Assembly: GCA_905182985.1 (NCBI GenBank)
Contig: CAJJDN010000109.1
Coordinates: 206,693 to 270,692 of the forward strand
From: Paramecium sonneborni
Lineage: Eukaryota > Ciliophora > Oligohymenophorea > Peniculida > Parameciidae
Reading direction: 5' to 3'
DNA: 64,000 nucleotides
The notes below the pieces were generated by a model. That model was not told the origin of the DNA. It did not search any database and saw only the letters and a program-made list of their open reading frames with translations. A program made the translations under genes and the position numbers. Shown here one piece after another: positions 12,626-23,771 of this stretch (within the stretch, counting starts at the first letter, position 1; the number at the start of each line of letters is the position of its first letter).

Positions 12626-13600
12626 TCAAAGTTTCCTTTTTTAAGTTCTCCTTTATTTCTTATAATTTTTTATTTTAAAATCTTAATCACTCTCTTAATC
12701 TTATTTTTCCTTTTATTTTGATATTTTCTCATCCTATTCCTATTAATCATCTTCTTCATCTTCTTCTTCTTTTTTGCTATTTTTATTACCATTCTATTTT
12801 AATAAATTTTTTAAATAATTTTAATCTTTTTATATCATCTTCTCATAAGCATATCTTAAACCTTCACTACTAAAATATTTTATATTTTTTTCAATAAATT
12901 CTATAACTCCTTTTAAATCAACCAATGACATTTCTCTTAATAGCCAACCTGTTCCTAATTAATTAAATCTTTCTTAATGTATTATATTCTCTTAACATAT
13001 TTTATATAGTAAATCCATGTCACATACTTTCTTTCTTGCTAAAGTTACAAATCCTACACAACTAGATCTTCTTATCCATAAATTCTCATGTTTTGCCCAT
13101 TCCAACATTAATTTTGCATTTTCCTTATCTATTACAAACCTTTTTAATACTCTTCCACAATATGTATCTGCTGTTGCCCATTCTTTTATATGACCATCAA
13201 TAAACCATTTTTCTGTTAATTTAATTCGTTAAAAATCAAATTTCATTTTTTCTGCTATCATTAATGCTATCTTTTTGTCTTCTCCATATTCTTATCTCAT
13301 TAAAAAATCAGCTATCTCATACTTTTAATCATCTTCCATTTCTTTTATTTCATCTTTAAATATATTGAAAACCTTTGCAATCTCTGGTTATTATAAACCT
13401 CTAAAAGGAAGTACATTCTTCATGTATTTAGATATTTCTTTTCCTTTTTTTGGATTTGCTATTTCAATCAAAGCTTTTTATATAGCTTATTTCATAGTTT
13501 TTTTATTCTAAAATTTTTATCAGTTTAATACCTTAAATAATATTGTTTTTATTAAGTTTGCCAAACTTTTCTTATATTAATTTTTAATTTATTATATCAT
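12626..13600 (-). CDS. DNA alkylation repair AlkD-like HEAT-repeat protein
   Basis: About 316 aa with one 24-nt intron near the 5' end. The motif KYMKNVLPFRGLQQPEI near residue 50 matches the start of the AlkC/AlkD superfamily (usually YxKxxxPFxGVxxP). Downstream helices with WATADTYCGRVLKRF, LWIRRSSCVGFVTLARKK and LGTGWLLREMS are typical of AlkD, where such helices pack around damaged DNA. AlkD enzymes excise bulky alkylated bases. The highly acidic and basic tail (EEEDEEDDQQEQDEK and following) is an extension I do not see in bacterial AlkD. A TGA lies just upstream in frame, supporting the start. Confidence 0.85.
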
Positions 13601-13862
13601 TTTATATCAAATCTAAATATCATATATAACTTTGATTCTTTAACTGTTAATCTTCCATTAAACAAAAAATTTAATTCAATCTAATTTATTTAAAATTGAG
13701 CACTTTATAAGTTTTTAAAAAAGAGTTCTAACTATGAAGAATTATTCTAAAAGAATTCTTATGTTTTGTAAAATAAAGAATTCTTTTATAATTATGTATT
13801 TTATATGAAATTTATGTGAACATACATGCATATAACTTAACTAACTTTTTTATGAAATTAAA

Positions 13863-14841
13863 ATGGGAAATGATTATTGCTTGAGTAGAAAATCAAAAAT
13901 TTAGGATCAACAATTTTTTAAATCAGAAATAGCATATCATCTAGAAAGATTAAAGGATATCCCAATAAGATAATAAAATGTTTTTGAATATGAAAATAAA
14001 TCAATTATTGATCTCTTAAAAAATATAGATATAAATGTTTAAGATCAGATTAATAAAGGATAAGAAGACAGAAGTTTAGAGAACAATGACTCAATCAAGG
14101 TTGATTTTGCTTAATATACTCAAATAGGTAATGAGATAATGATACAATTACAATAAAAGATTATGGATCTAGATTCAAATAAGTAGGACTGGAGTATTTT
14201 AATTGATGATATTGAAAGCTCTCATTTTCTTAAAATATAAATAGCATAAACTTAAATGGATGATGGAAATTATATCAATACAATAATAAGTTAATTTATT
14301 GTTCCTTGCTATCCTTAAAAGTTTATAGATTATATGGGTAACTTTAATGAACAAAAAAAATTAGATGATCGAATAGATTAATTTAAATGTATTAGTAAAA
14401 ATGTTGAAGATAAAGAATAAATTATTTATTTAAGTTATAAAAAAGTTTCTATTTTATCTGCTAGAGATTTTATCTATTTTAAAAAAACTAAATTAATTGA
14501 TGAAGATTAATAAGTTTGGTGTGATGCAAGTAAATCTATTTAAAATGATAAAATTTGTCCAATAAAAAATACAATTATTCGAGGAACTATTTATATTAGT
14601 GGATATATTATTTAACCACTTAAAAATATTCTCAAATTTAATTCATATTCATAGAGGTAAATAATATTTTAATATAATTAAAAGATTTGCTTCTCTTAAA
14701 TTGAAATCAGAAAATTATTCATTTGTATAAATGTGCTCTGAATGCGATTATAAATTAAAAATTCCATTTTATTTTGCGAAAAGACAAGTTAAAGAAGAGA
14801 TGATTAATTATATAAATAAACTATAGAATAATTTATAATGA
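13863..14841 (+). CDS. START (lipid-transfer) domain protein
   Basis: About 316 aa with one intron (14657-14684). The central and C-terminal two thirds match the StAR-related lipid-transfer fold: IYLSYKKVSILSARDFIY corresponds to the conserved strand and turn of START domains, followed by RGTIYISGYIIQPL. The N-terminus MGNDYC could be myristoylated, which would tether it to membranes. The C-terminus carries a CSEC pair. Ligand lipid is unknown. It converges with the unknown gene at 14882-15694; the stops are 40 bp apart. Confidence 0.75.
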
Positions 14842-14881
14842 TAGAAAATTTCTAAATTAAAAAAAATATGATTTTAGGATT

Positions 14882-15694
14882 TCAATCCTGTTCAGATTCA
14901 TTTAGTATTTTAGAGAATTTATCGAAATCAGATCTTATACAAAATACTTTTTAATTAGTTGATTTGATTTCATCAAATTATTATTTTTTTAAACTAAGTT
15001 ATAAGTTATATGCACTAGAGGAAACTTAATTTAACTTTGCAAAATATAATTTTGTTGTTGGTTTCGAAGTTTGAGAAATATGAAAGGATGAACAGGTTGG
15101 TGAGACATGTAAACTTTAATGTTTTTTGAGAGAAGGTTTTTCAACTTTTACAAAATTTAAGTTATTGTTAATAAAAGATTTATTTTTGGATCTTTTTTTG
15201 GAATTTTAAATTTAAGCTAACTTAATTTAAATAGGATTTAATTATGAATTGTTAACATTTTACTTTGAATTATTACTAAGTTTAATATCTTCATCATTTT
15301 CAAGAATTAAACCATTTAATCTTGGGTTAGATGAAGATCTATACAATTATTCACTATTAATAAAATAAATTTGATACTAATTAGGTTTATCAAGAATCTA
15401 TCGACTAAGTTCCAATAGATATTGACAATTTTATGAAAGTATTTGCCATTTATGCTCTTTCAATTCATCTATTCTAAGTTCAGGTTCTACTTAAATTTTT
15501 TATAAGGTAGTGAGTTATTTACTAGTTGAAATTCGAGATTTCTATTTTATTTAAGATATTCTGTTATCTTTTAAGAATGATTTAAGTTAATCAAGTTATG
15601 GTTAGTATTTTAATTTGTCACTTTATTTTCTAGAAAACTAAATAGTTGGATTTGATTTATACATGTGAGAAGTGCTATGTTTATTATGGAGCAT
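14882..15694 (-). CDS. Unrecognised Ser/Asn/Lys-rich protein
   Basis: A single open frame of about 270 codons in the ciliate code, ending on TGA at 14882-14884. Start choice is uncertain: ATG at 15694 or at 15664. The protein is low-complexity, rich in Ser, Asn, Gln and Lys (for example NSKKRSKNKSFINNN), with a leucine-containing helix-like stretch (QILSQNCQYLLELSRQIL) in the middle. No domain is recognised. A random frame of this length without TGA is unlikely in this AT-rich DNA, so I treat it as real. Confidence 0.55.
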
Positions 15695-16194
15695 TGAAAG
15701 ATTATTACATAATTAATAAAAAGTATAAATATTTTACTAAATATGGCAATAGTCAGGTTTCAATAATAAAATATAATCATATAATAAAATAGAAAAATAA
15801 TTTAAACTAATTTTATAGCATTTACATCTAATCCTGATATCTTATAGTTAAGATTAAGATCTCTTTCAATCAAAGTTTCACAAATATATTTAAATCTGTT
15901 CCAAATACATTTATAATTATACAACATTTTATGTACAATATACAATAGAAATCTAAAGAACTCTAACAACATTATTAGCAAAATTAACATTGTTTTTATT
16001 TTATAAAATATATGCGCAACATTGTTATATATTAATTATTATAAAAGTACAAATTTTTAATATTAAACAAGTATTTAATCTATTGTCTTTTATTAATTAA
16101 TAACATATCTTTAATTTTAGATTCTTATAGAGTAATTAAATATCAGAATAATTTAATTGTATTTTATAACAAAAGAAAAAAGTCTTAAGTTATA
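15695..16194. other. AT-rich spacer, nothing recognised
   Basis: No frame with convincing protein character was found. A 60-codon minus frame at 15802-15990 is compatible with chance in such AT-rich DNA. Confidence 0.4.
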
Positions 16195-17261
16195 CTTTAT
16201 TATTTAAGGATTATTATGTTAGTCGAGACTCAACTGCATATTTATTTAGACTGAATTATTAATATTTACTTTATATATTTTTTGTAAAAACGATTAATCG
16301 CATAGTGACTCTTTCCTAACTATCTTGATCTTCATCTATTAATTTATGTTATTTTAATGTTTGAATTTCAATTCTAAGTGTCTTTCTCCTTATCAATAAG
16401 AGAAACATTTATCATTAAATATTTGTTTTCACCTTTTGAATTGACTTCAAATCATTTTTCAATTTTGATGAGGATTATTTACTTTGAAACTCTAAATGAA
16501 AAATAGAATTAAGCTAATTTATTAATATAAGTAATTAAAATATTTTGAATTCATAAATAAGAAAATGTTTAATAGTTGTTTTTATAATATGCTAGTAGCT
16601 TAAATGGTTTATGAGCTTAATTTTAAACGATCAAATTAGATAAATACATATTTTTTAATATATGAGTGAATTCTTCATTTCATTTTTAAATTTAGCTCAA
16701 ATAATAACCAATATATTAAATAATGAGATTGGGATATCATCGTACAGAAATTGTAGGAGAATTGGATAGTATCATTTTAATATGTGAATTAACTATCTAT
16801 TATATATACAACGGTTTATAAAATCTAACTAAAAATTAATGAACATAATATTTTGTTAAATTTCTCCGAAAATAGAATACTAATGAATTATTAGTAATAT
16901 GCTGATCTTTTATGCACTCATTTATTTAATATTCTTGTTCTATTTTAAAAAGTTTGTAATAATGAAAGATTCTTTAAAATTATACTCTATATATATTGAT
17001 TATCTTAGATATAATCATAATTTGCAAAAATAGAATATTTATATAGTATCTATCTTTATATGATAATTCTTGTTATAAATTATTAATCATTGTTAGATCA
17101 TATATTTGTAAATTATTAACCTAATGCAAAATACCAAACTTATCCAGAAATCTCATAATCTTTTTCTTTTTATAATTATAACAATTCATCGACCAGATTC
17201 TTACCCATAGATAATTCATACACCTTAATATTTTCATCAAAATCTAAATTTTATTATTAAT
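16195..17261. repeat. First copy of a 1,067-bp duplication, probably an assembly artefact
   Basis: This segment reads identically to 17263-18329 and is separated from it by one N at 17262. It holds AT-rich spacer and the 3' end of the Nudix gene. Such end-to-end identity next to an N suggests that two overlapping contig ends were joined without merging. Confidence 0.9.
17098..17261 (-). pseudogene. Truncated duplicate of the Nudix gene 3' end
   Basis: Identical to the last 164 bp of the Nudix coding region (18166-18329) and cut by the N at 17262. It is best read as an artefact of the flanking duplication, not a second gene. Confidence 0.8.
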
Positions 17262-17262
17262 N
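17262..17262. other. Single N at a contig join
   Basis: One undetermined base sits exactly between the two identical 1,067-bp copies. Confidence 0.95.
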
Positions 17263-18329
17263 CTTTATTATTTAAGGATTATTATGTTAGTCGAGACTCA
17301 ACTGCATATTTATTTAGACTGAATTATTAATATTTACTTTATATATTTTTTGTAAAAACGATTAATCGCATAGTGACTCTTTCCTAACTATCTTGATCTT
17401 CATCTATTAATTTATGTTATTTTAATGTTTGAATTTCAATTCTAAGTGTCTTTCTCCTTATCAATAAGAGAAACATTTATCATTAAATATTTGTTTTCAC
17501 CTTTTGAATTGACTTCAAATCATTTTTCAATTTTGATGAGGATTATTTACTTTGAAACTCTAAATGAAAAATAGAATTAAGCTAATTTATTAATATAAGT
17601 AATTAAAATATTTTGAATTCATAAATAAGAAAATGTTTAATAGTTGTTTTTATAATATGCTAGTAGCTTAAATGGTTTATGAGCTTAATTTTAAACGATC
17701 AAATTAGATAAATACATATTTTTTAATATATGAGTGAATTCTTCATTTCATTTTTAAATTTAGCTCAAATAATAACCAATATATTAAATAATGAGATTGG
17801 GATATCATCGTACAGAAATTGTAGGAGAATTGGATAGTATCATTTTAATATGTGAATTAACTATCTATTATATATACAACGGTTTATAAAATCTAACTAA
17901 AAATTAATGAACATAATATTTTGTTAAATTTCTCCGAAAATAGAATACTAATGAATTATTAGTAATATGCTGATCTTTTATGCACTCATTTATTTAATAT
18001 TCTTGTTCTATTTTAAAAAGTTTGTAATAATGAAAGATTCTTTAAAATTATACTCTATATATATTGATTATCTTAGATATAATCATAATTTGCAAAAATA
18101 GAATATTTATATAGTATCTATCTTTATATGATAATTCTTGTTATAAATTATTAATCATTGTTAGATCATATATTTGTAAATTATTAACCTAATGCAAAAT
18201 ACCAAACTTATCCAGAAATCTCATAATCTTTTTCTTTTTATAATTATAACAATTCATCGACCAGATTCTTACCCATAGATAATTCATACACCTTAATATT
18301 TTCATCAAAATCTAAATTTTATTATTAAT
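17263..18329. repeat. Second copy of the 1,067-bp duplication
   Basis: Matches 16195-17261 throughout by eye. This copy is continuous with the complete Nudix gene and is therefore the one to keep. Confidence 0.9.
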
Positions 18330-18762
18330 GTTAATTTAGTTCAGAATCTCCATCTATATCAACTATGAAATTGTAACAATATTCATTCGATTTCCAAGGA
18401 TCAACTTTTGTGATAATTTAATTATGATGACATTAGCTTAATGTGGCAGTGTAACCTGTTTCTTCTTTTAATTCTCTTATTCCATTTTCAAGTTGAGTTC
18501 CTTCTTTATCAATTAATCCTCCAGGAAATTCCAAACAATATTTACGTATAGGAGGTCTGAAATTAGCAACTATTATTATTGAATTAGATTTATTCATATA
18601 TTTTACTATTGGTATAACTCTTACTCCTCCTCTATATCCTTAAGGTTTCTCTGTATATTCCCAAACTTTTTATTTTTCTTTAATTTTATAAAATAGAAGT
18701 TTGAAATTTAACCATTTTCCAGCATGCACTAATTATTCTGTTGCTTAAGTATTTTAATTCAT
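18166..18762 (-). CDS. NUDT5-like Nudix hydrolase (ADP-sugar pyrophosphatase)
   Basis: 198 aa, no intron, start ATG at 18762. The layout follows NUDT5: QLVHAGKWLNF, then GGVRVIPIV, then NFRPPIRKYCLEFPGG, then the Nudix box ending RELKEETGY. Family members hydrolyse ADP-ribose and related nucleoside diphosphate sugars using metal ions held by the REUxEE glutamates, which are present here. The first glutamate of the box is displaced by one (LIDKEG where LIDxGE is usual). The C-terminal part, VYELSMGKNLVDELL, resembles the closing helix of the family. A truncated copy of its 3' end at 17098-17261 is artefactual. Confidence 0.87.
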
Positions 18763-18792
18763 TTATGTTATAATATAAATAAAATCTAAGAT

Positions 18793-18918
18793 TCAAAACT
18801 TAATTTTAAACACTTTTGTATCATAATTAAATAAATTTGACTGTTTATTATAATCATAATTGATTCTCATAAAAGAAAATCCTGGTATTTGTGTATCAGA
18901 ATGTATTGGATACTTCAT
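18793..18918 (-). CDS. Possible small ORF, 41 aa
   Basis: A short frame from ATG 18918 to TGA 18793-18795, encoding a peptide ending KVFKIKF. It lies 30 bp upstream of the Nudix start on the same strand. It is short enough to be chance; no family is recognised. Confidence 0.2.
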   Translation of the reverse strand: MKYPIHSDTQIPGFSFMRINYDYNKQSNLFNYDTKVFKIKF

Positions 18919-19847
18919 TTATAAATTGTAAATGTGTAAATATATAACCAAATATCATATAATATTGATTTGAATTTAAATAGAACGATAAAATTGAGCA
19001 TTTTCATTTATCAGAAGAGTAGTAAATAATTCGATTCTAAACTTTATATATACAATTCTTATTTGTTCCAAGCATAGAATAGAAAGAGGGTATTTAATAA
19101 AAAAATAATTTTAAATACTTTGTAATGATGAGAATAGATCACAATATTGCTTAGAATTAATTAGATGATAAATTAATAGTTCATTATAATGATATTAGAA
19201 AAATAGCAATATTTATTGATCATTCTACTACCTTTAATTAAATAAATGAAAATAAATCAGTAATATTGAATATACAATTAATCAGACCATGAGTTCAGTG
19301 AATTTAGATTATTAATGAATATTTGAGAATTTTATTCTTATAATAATAAATTATCAAAGCTAAATAAATGTCCAGTGCAGCTTCTGTAAAAAATGCTATA
19401 TCACCAATTGAATCAATTGAACTTCTAAAATTAATTAAATCACTCAGAGATTTTACCTTTACGGCTATACAATCTAACTTTAGATATTATGTACCTAGAG
19501 AATTGATTTATTCATTTTCTACTTCTGTAAAAAAGGGAATTTTTAAACTTTTTAAGAATTTTCAGTTTTCACTATAATGCAAGAGGCTGATAGATGAATA
19601 CATCAAAGAATTAATTAGAAAGAGATGCAGTCGATTATTTATATCAAAAGGTATTCTATATTTTAAATAAATCCATATTAATTTATTAATAAATTATTTT
19701 TTAGGATCAGTGAATTTCTGAACCATCAAATTTTTTTAAGTTTTTGTCGTACAAAAAAATAATTCAATATAAATTAATAAGAAAATATATTACAAAGGGA
19801 GTGATAGATTAGAATTATATAGAAAAAAAGTGTATAAATAAAGGTTT
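18919..19847. other. Region without a firm gene model
   Basis: Two plus-strand frames are visible: 19126-19292 (55 codons) and a frame from ATG 19368. Neither has a recognised domain, and no consistent splice pattern joins them. They may be remnants of decayed genes. Confidence 0.35.
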
Positions 19848-20490
19848 TCAGGAATGTTGTGTTTTCTTTAAACTTGATTGACATATCTTTAGATTTGTTA
19901 ATAACTTCTTATTTCTAAAAAACCTATTGAAAGTTTGAAAATGTTTGTCATCTTCTATATTATAAGGTTACGAATAATCGTTTTGATCATCGAATACGAT
20001 TTATTTAGAGGGGAAATATTTTTTGAATAGTTTTTTACTTGACGAGGCATAAGAAATGGCAGTTTTTATTACCTCCTCATTTTCGATTGGTTGTCTTTAT
20101 CCTGGAAATCCCCTTTAATAGAAACAAAAGTTACCCAAACCTAGCTTTGTACAATTACAAAAACTAGCCAACAGAAGATTGTTTTTCTTCTATTAGTATT
20201 TTTTTAACTCTTAGGTCTTAATTATCATCCCATATCTCAAATTCTTCATCTGCACTTACTTGGCTATCAGTAATTGATAATATAGACTGTCTACAAGTGA
20301 TGCTAGTCTATTTTGATATCACTTGTATTGGTTAGATTTAGATTATACTATTATAAAATTGTTCTTAATATTTCTTTGCTTTATTTGTTAAAGATTAACA
20401 AGTTAGACTCATTTAAAGGGATTAGTATTGAGTGTTATTTTTTGAATTATTTTTTAAGGATTTGATACGGAAGGTTTAGGAACTTTTCAT
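19848..20490 (-). CDS. Unrecognised 206-aa protein
   Basis: Start ATG at 20490, one 22-nt intron (20113-20134), stop TGA at 19848-19850; the spliced length is a multiple of three. The N-terminal third is Ser/Gln/Asn-rich, followed by an acidic patch (SADEEFEIWDDNQ). The C-terminal part mixes basic helices (SSKKLFKKYFPSK and FNRFFRNKKLLTNLK). No domain is recognised. Reading past the intron without removing it meets a TGA quickly, which supports the splice. Confidence 0.55.
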
Positions 20491-20837
20491 TAATTAATAA
20501 ATATAAATACTTATTTACTATTATCTTATATAAGGTCTTCTGTCATCAAATCTTTAATATAATTTAATTAGTATTATGATAGATTTTAATATAATATCAC
20601 TTCATTATGTATCTTTTAAATATAAAATTAGAATATGTTGAAAAACCTAAATATATTTAAATTTTTGATCTTAAAAGTAAGGTTAAGTTTTTATAAAATT
20701 AAATAAGTATTAATATATGGCAAATTTACAAAAGATAAACAAGTATAACTAAATTCATCATATTCTAAATAAGTATTATAAAATATACTTATTCTTAATA
20801 AATTAATAACTACTTAAGCTTTATTCAGAATATTTAG
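20491..20837. other. AT-rich spacer
   Basis: Lies between a minus-strand start and the 5' limit of the recognisable Trm7 relic. Nothing else seen. Confidence 0.4.
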
Positions 20838-21540
20838 GATATTTATAATAGGAAAGCTAAGGAAGTTTAATTTAAATTGAGATCAGTATAAATAGATAAT
20901 TCTTTAGATAGATTGAAAGATAAATAGATTTATGTGAAGCTCCATGTAGTTGGTCATAAATTTTGGTTAAGAAATTGACAAAAAAGAATTTCCTTCCATC
21001 TGAGAATTGTTGAATAGTATCTTGGGATGGTTCGATTAGATTAGGTTACATAGATATAATGAGAGATCACTAAAAAATGACTGTTGATGAAATCTTAAAA
21101 AGTTTATAATTGGATGGATCACCTGATATTATAGGTTTTCATAATATTGATTATTAAATTTAATCTTAATTGATAGTTGCTGTTTAATGATTTTAAGGAA
21201 TAATGGAATTATTGTTGCAAAAATATTTACAGGATCTGATATCAAATTATTGCATTTATAATTTAAGTTGTTCTTCATATAGCATATTTCATTAAACCTA
21301 AATCAAGTAAAGCTTTAAGTGTCGAATACTTTATTGTATAATAAATATTTATCCATTACTTTAAATATTTTTACAATACACTCTTAAAATATCAATGAAA
21401 CACCTTTATACTTTTTTGTAGAAAATCGAATAAACTGAAAAATAATATAAGAAAATATTGATTAAGAAACAGAAAAACAAGAAGTCAAATATTATAAATT
21501 TATTACATATGGAGATTTATCTGGATTTGATGAAAATTGA
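20838..21540 (+). pseudogene. Decayed Trm7/FTSJ1-like tRNA 2'-O-methyltransferase
   Basis: Pieces of an FtsJ-family methyltransferase appear in order but in three frames. From 20838: DIYNRKAKEV. From 20927, shifted: DLCEAPCSWSQILVKKL, where the family has APGSWS. An in-frame TGA follows at 21011-21013, then LDGSPDIIGFHNIDYQIQSQ, which matches the Trm7 CDGAPDVTGxHDxDE region. After a TGA at 21188 and another shift: GIIVAKIFTGSDIKLL. After a further shift: KPKSSKALSVEYF. A last piece reads ITYGDLSGFDEN. At least three frameshifts, one early stop and a changed SAM-binding glycine make function very unlikely. Possibly a lost duplicate from whole-genome duplication; that origin is inference. Confidence 0.85.
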
Positions 21541-22254
21541 GTATAAAATTAAATTTCACATTTCATTACTATGCTGTGAAATATTTACTCTCAATGTCTT
21601 TAAGAAGTTTTGGTTCAATTTTTGTAGGAATCTAAGCTTTAGGTGTAGAAGGTGTAACAGATTCAATATTTGATTCAGATTTCATATTCTAATTGGATTC
21701 TTTCTAAGTGGTTAACCATCTTTAATAGTATTCATTTTTTTTTTTGCCTTCTTTTGATTCTGAATATGATTTATGATCAAGAGATGAAACCCTCTTTCTA
21801 TTCTATAATGCTTTCACATGAAACCTATTATTCATTATTCCCAAATTATTATTCATTAAATAATTATATTATTGTTTTTTTAAATATTTAAAGAACTTTC
21901 AAATAATCCTAAAAGATGGACAACAAGATAAATTGAGAATTCATAAATTCAAATTTAACTTTTTTTAATGTTAAATTCTTAAACATAATTAGGTTTATTG
22001 TTAATGAAAAATATAAAAAGATTTTTTTAAATTATACCAGAAAATTAATCAAATAAAAATTTTTTAAAATCAAAAAGAATTTTTAATGCAATTTTATCTT
22101 AAAAAGGACTCAACAATTTGTAAATCTTCAATTCAAAAAATAAAAAAAATATTTAAGGTGATTATTCTAGAGATACTTAAAAATTTTAAACTCAATTTCC
22201 AAAATTAATTAAAAGATTAATTTTATCAACAAAAGTAAAATTGGTTGTTGATGT
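21541..22254. other. AT-rich spacer with no clear gene
   Basis: Contains a plus-strand frame (21670-21891) with hydrophobic, low-complexity content that looks accidental. Nothing convincing on the minus strand. Confidence 0.4.
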
Positions 22255-23430
22255 ATGAAATTATATAAAAAACATTTAACAGATAGAAAACCATTAAAAA
22301 ACGTCAGTATGATGAATAAATTTAAGTAAATTTATGATAATTCTTAATCAATCGAAAATAACAGGATGGCTTTATATATTGAAACATTATGTATTTAATT
22401 GGTAGGATTTAATATGAAAAAGGATTAAGAACTTATACATTAAATTGATTCCTTTGATGAATTACTCTTAGAAATACCTTTAAAAATTAAATTAAGAAAC
22501 TCTATAAAGAAATAAAATATGTAACAATGAAAATGAAAAAGATAAGTTTTTTTTCAAATTAGACAAGGAATTTAAGCTTTTACATTTATATCAACCTTTA
22601 ATCTTTTTTATCGAAAGTTGATTAATATGTTAAGGTGTATAAATAACAGCCTCAAAATCTTTATTTTAGTCTTTAATAATCCTCAACTTCTTATACTTTT
22701 TGGATTAATGTAAAATAGCTCAATAAAGTAAAACTATATTTCCTCTAAAAAATAATTACAAAAAATCTATTATTTATAATAATTGAAAGATATCTTTTCT
22801 TTTTTACTTTCAAACTGCTTTTAAGGATTTAGAATTAATAGACTATAAACTAATAGTAGTTACATTATTTGATGAATATCAATACACTATGATATCTTAA
22901 TTTTAACAACAATTAAAATTACATATTGTACTAGTACAAAAACAACTTTAGAGATTGCTACAATTTTATTTTGACTATAATTATTTAGATCCAAATGTAA
23001 AACTTTAATCAGAAAGCTATGTATAAGAATACAATTATATAAATATACTAGATTAGTCTTATAATAATAATGCCTCTTAAAAAAGAGTTGCATCATATAC
23101 CCAGACTATTACAAGACCATATACTATTAAACTTAATGAAGGTACATAAATTAAAAATTAAACTATTTATCATTTATTAAATTAAAACCTAATAAATGAT
23201 AAAATTAAAAGATTAAGTCTTCTTATCCAAACATTACTGAATGAAATTATCATTAGTTCATTTAAACTTTTTGCAGATTAACTGAAAAATTATAAATCAT
23301 TATTAGTATTAAACAAATTATACTAATAAATACAGAAGAGCCAAAGTGTTAAACTCAAAAATAAATGGATTTCTATTATTGATTTAACTCAATAAAGAAA
23401 ATAAGATGTAATAATTTAGTAAAGTAGTTG
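22255..23430 (+). pseudogene. Coding-like region with disrupted frame, unrecognised
   Basis: A first exon from ATG 22255 reads well (MALYIETLCIQLVGF within it) up to a possible intron at 22521-22546. Beyond it, coding character moves between frames. A long stretch from about 22790 (DYKLIVVTLFDEYQYTMIS) to a TGA near 23430 is open for about 200 codons, but is reached only through TGA codons or an unidentified frame change. I could not find introns that reconcile the pieces. It may be a decayed gene or one with sequence errors. No family recognised. Confidence 0.35.
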
Positions 23431-23771
23431 AAATATGTATGATAAATGATTTTAAATCTTTAAATTAAAAATTTTAGGATTCTTTTACTTATGGTGATAA
23501 ACCAATTTATAAACCTAATGTTAAATAACTTAAATTTTTTAATCAAATAGTAAATATTTTTCAGTAATAAATTAGGAAATAAGAAATAAATAAATCTGAT
23601 GAAATAGATTAATTTTATTGAATATATCAAATCTTTTCATAGAATTCATAAAATAGAATAAGAAATGAAAGGAAAAACTTAATATAAGTTTTTAATTTAA
23701 ATTTATGTCAGTAATCGTTAAAAAGGAAATAATGTTAAAATTGATTTAAAAGAAAATTGTTTTAAAAAGTT

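Noticed and set aside
15802..15990. Minus-strand 62-codon frame
   Set aside because: Length is expected by chance in such AT-rich DNA; hydrophobic low-complexity content and no family.
19295..20112. A K+-channel-like N-terminus read from the minus strand here
   Set aside because: It arose from miscounting bases at the intron border; with the correct border the frame ends at 19848 and has no channel similarity.
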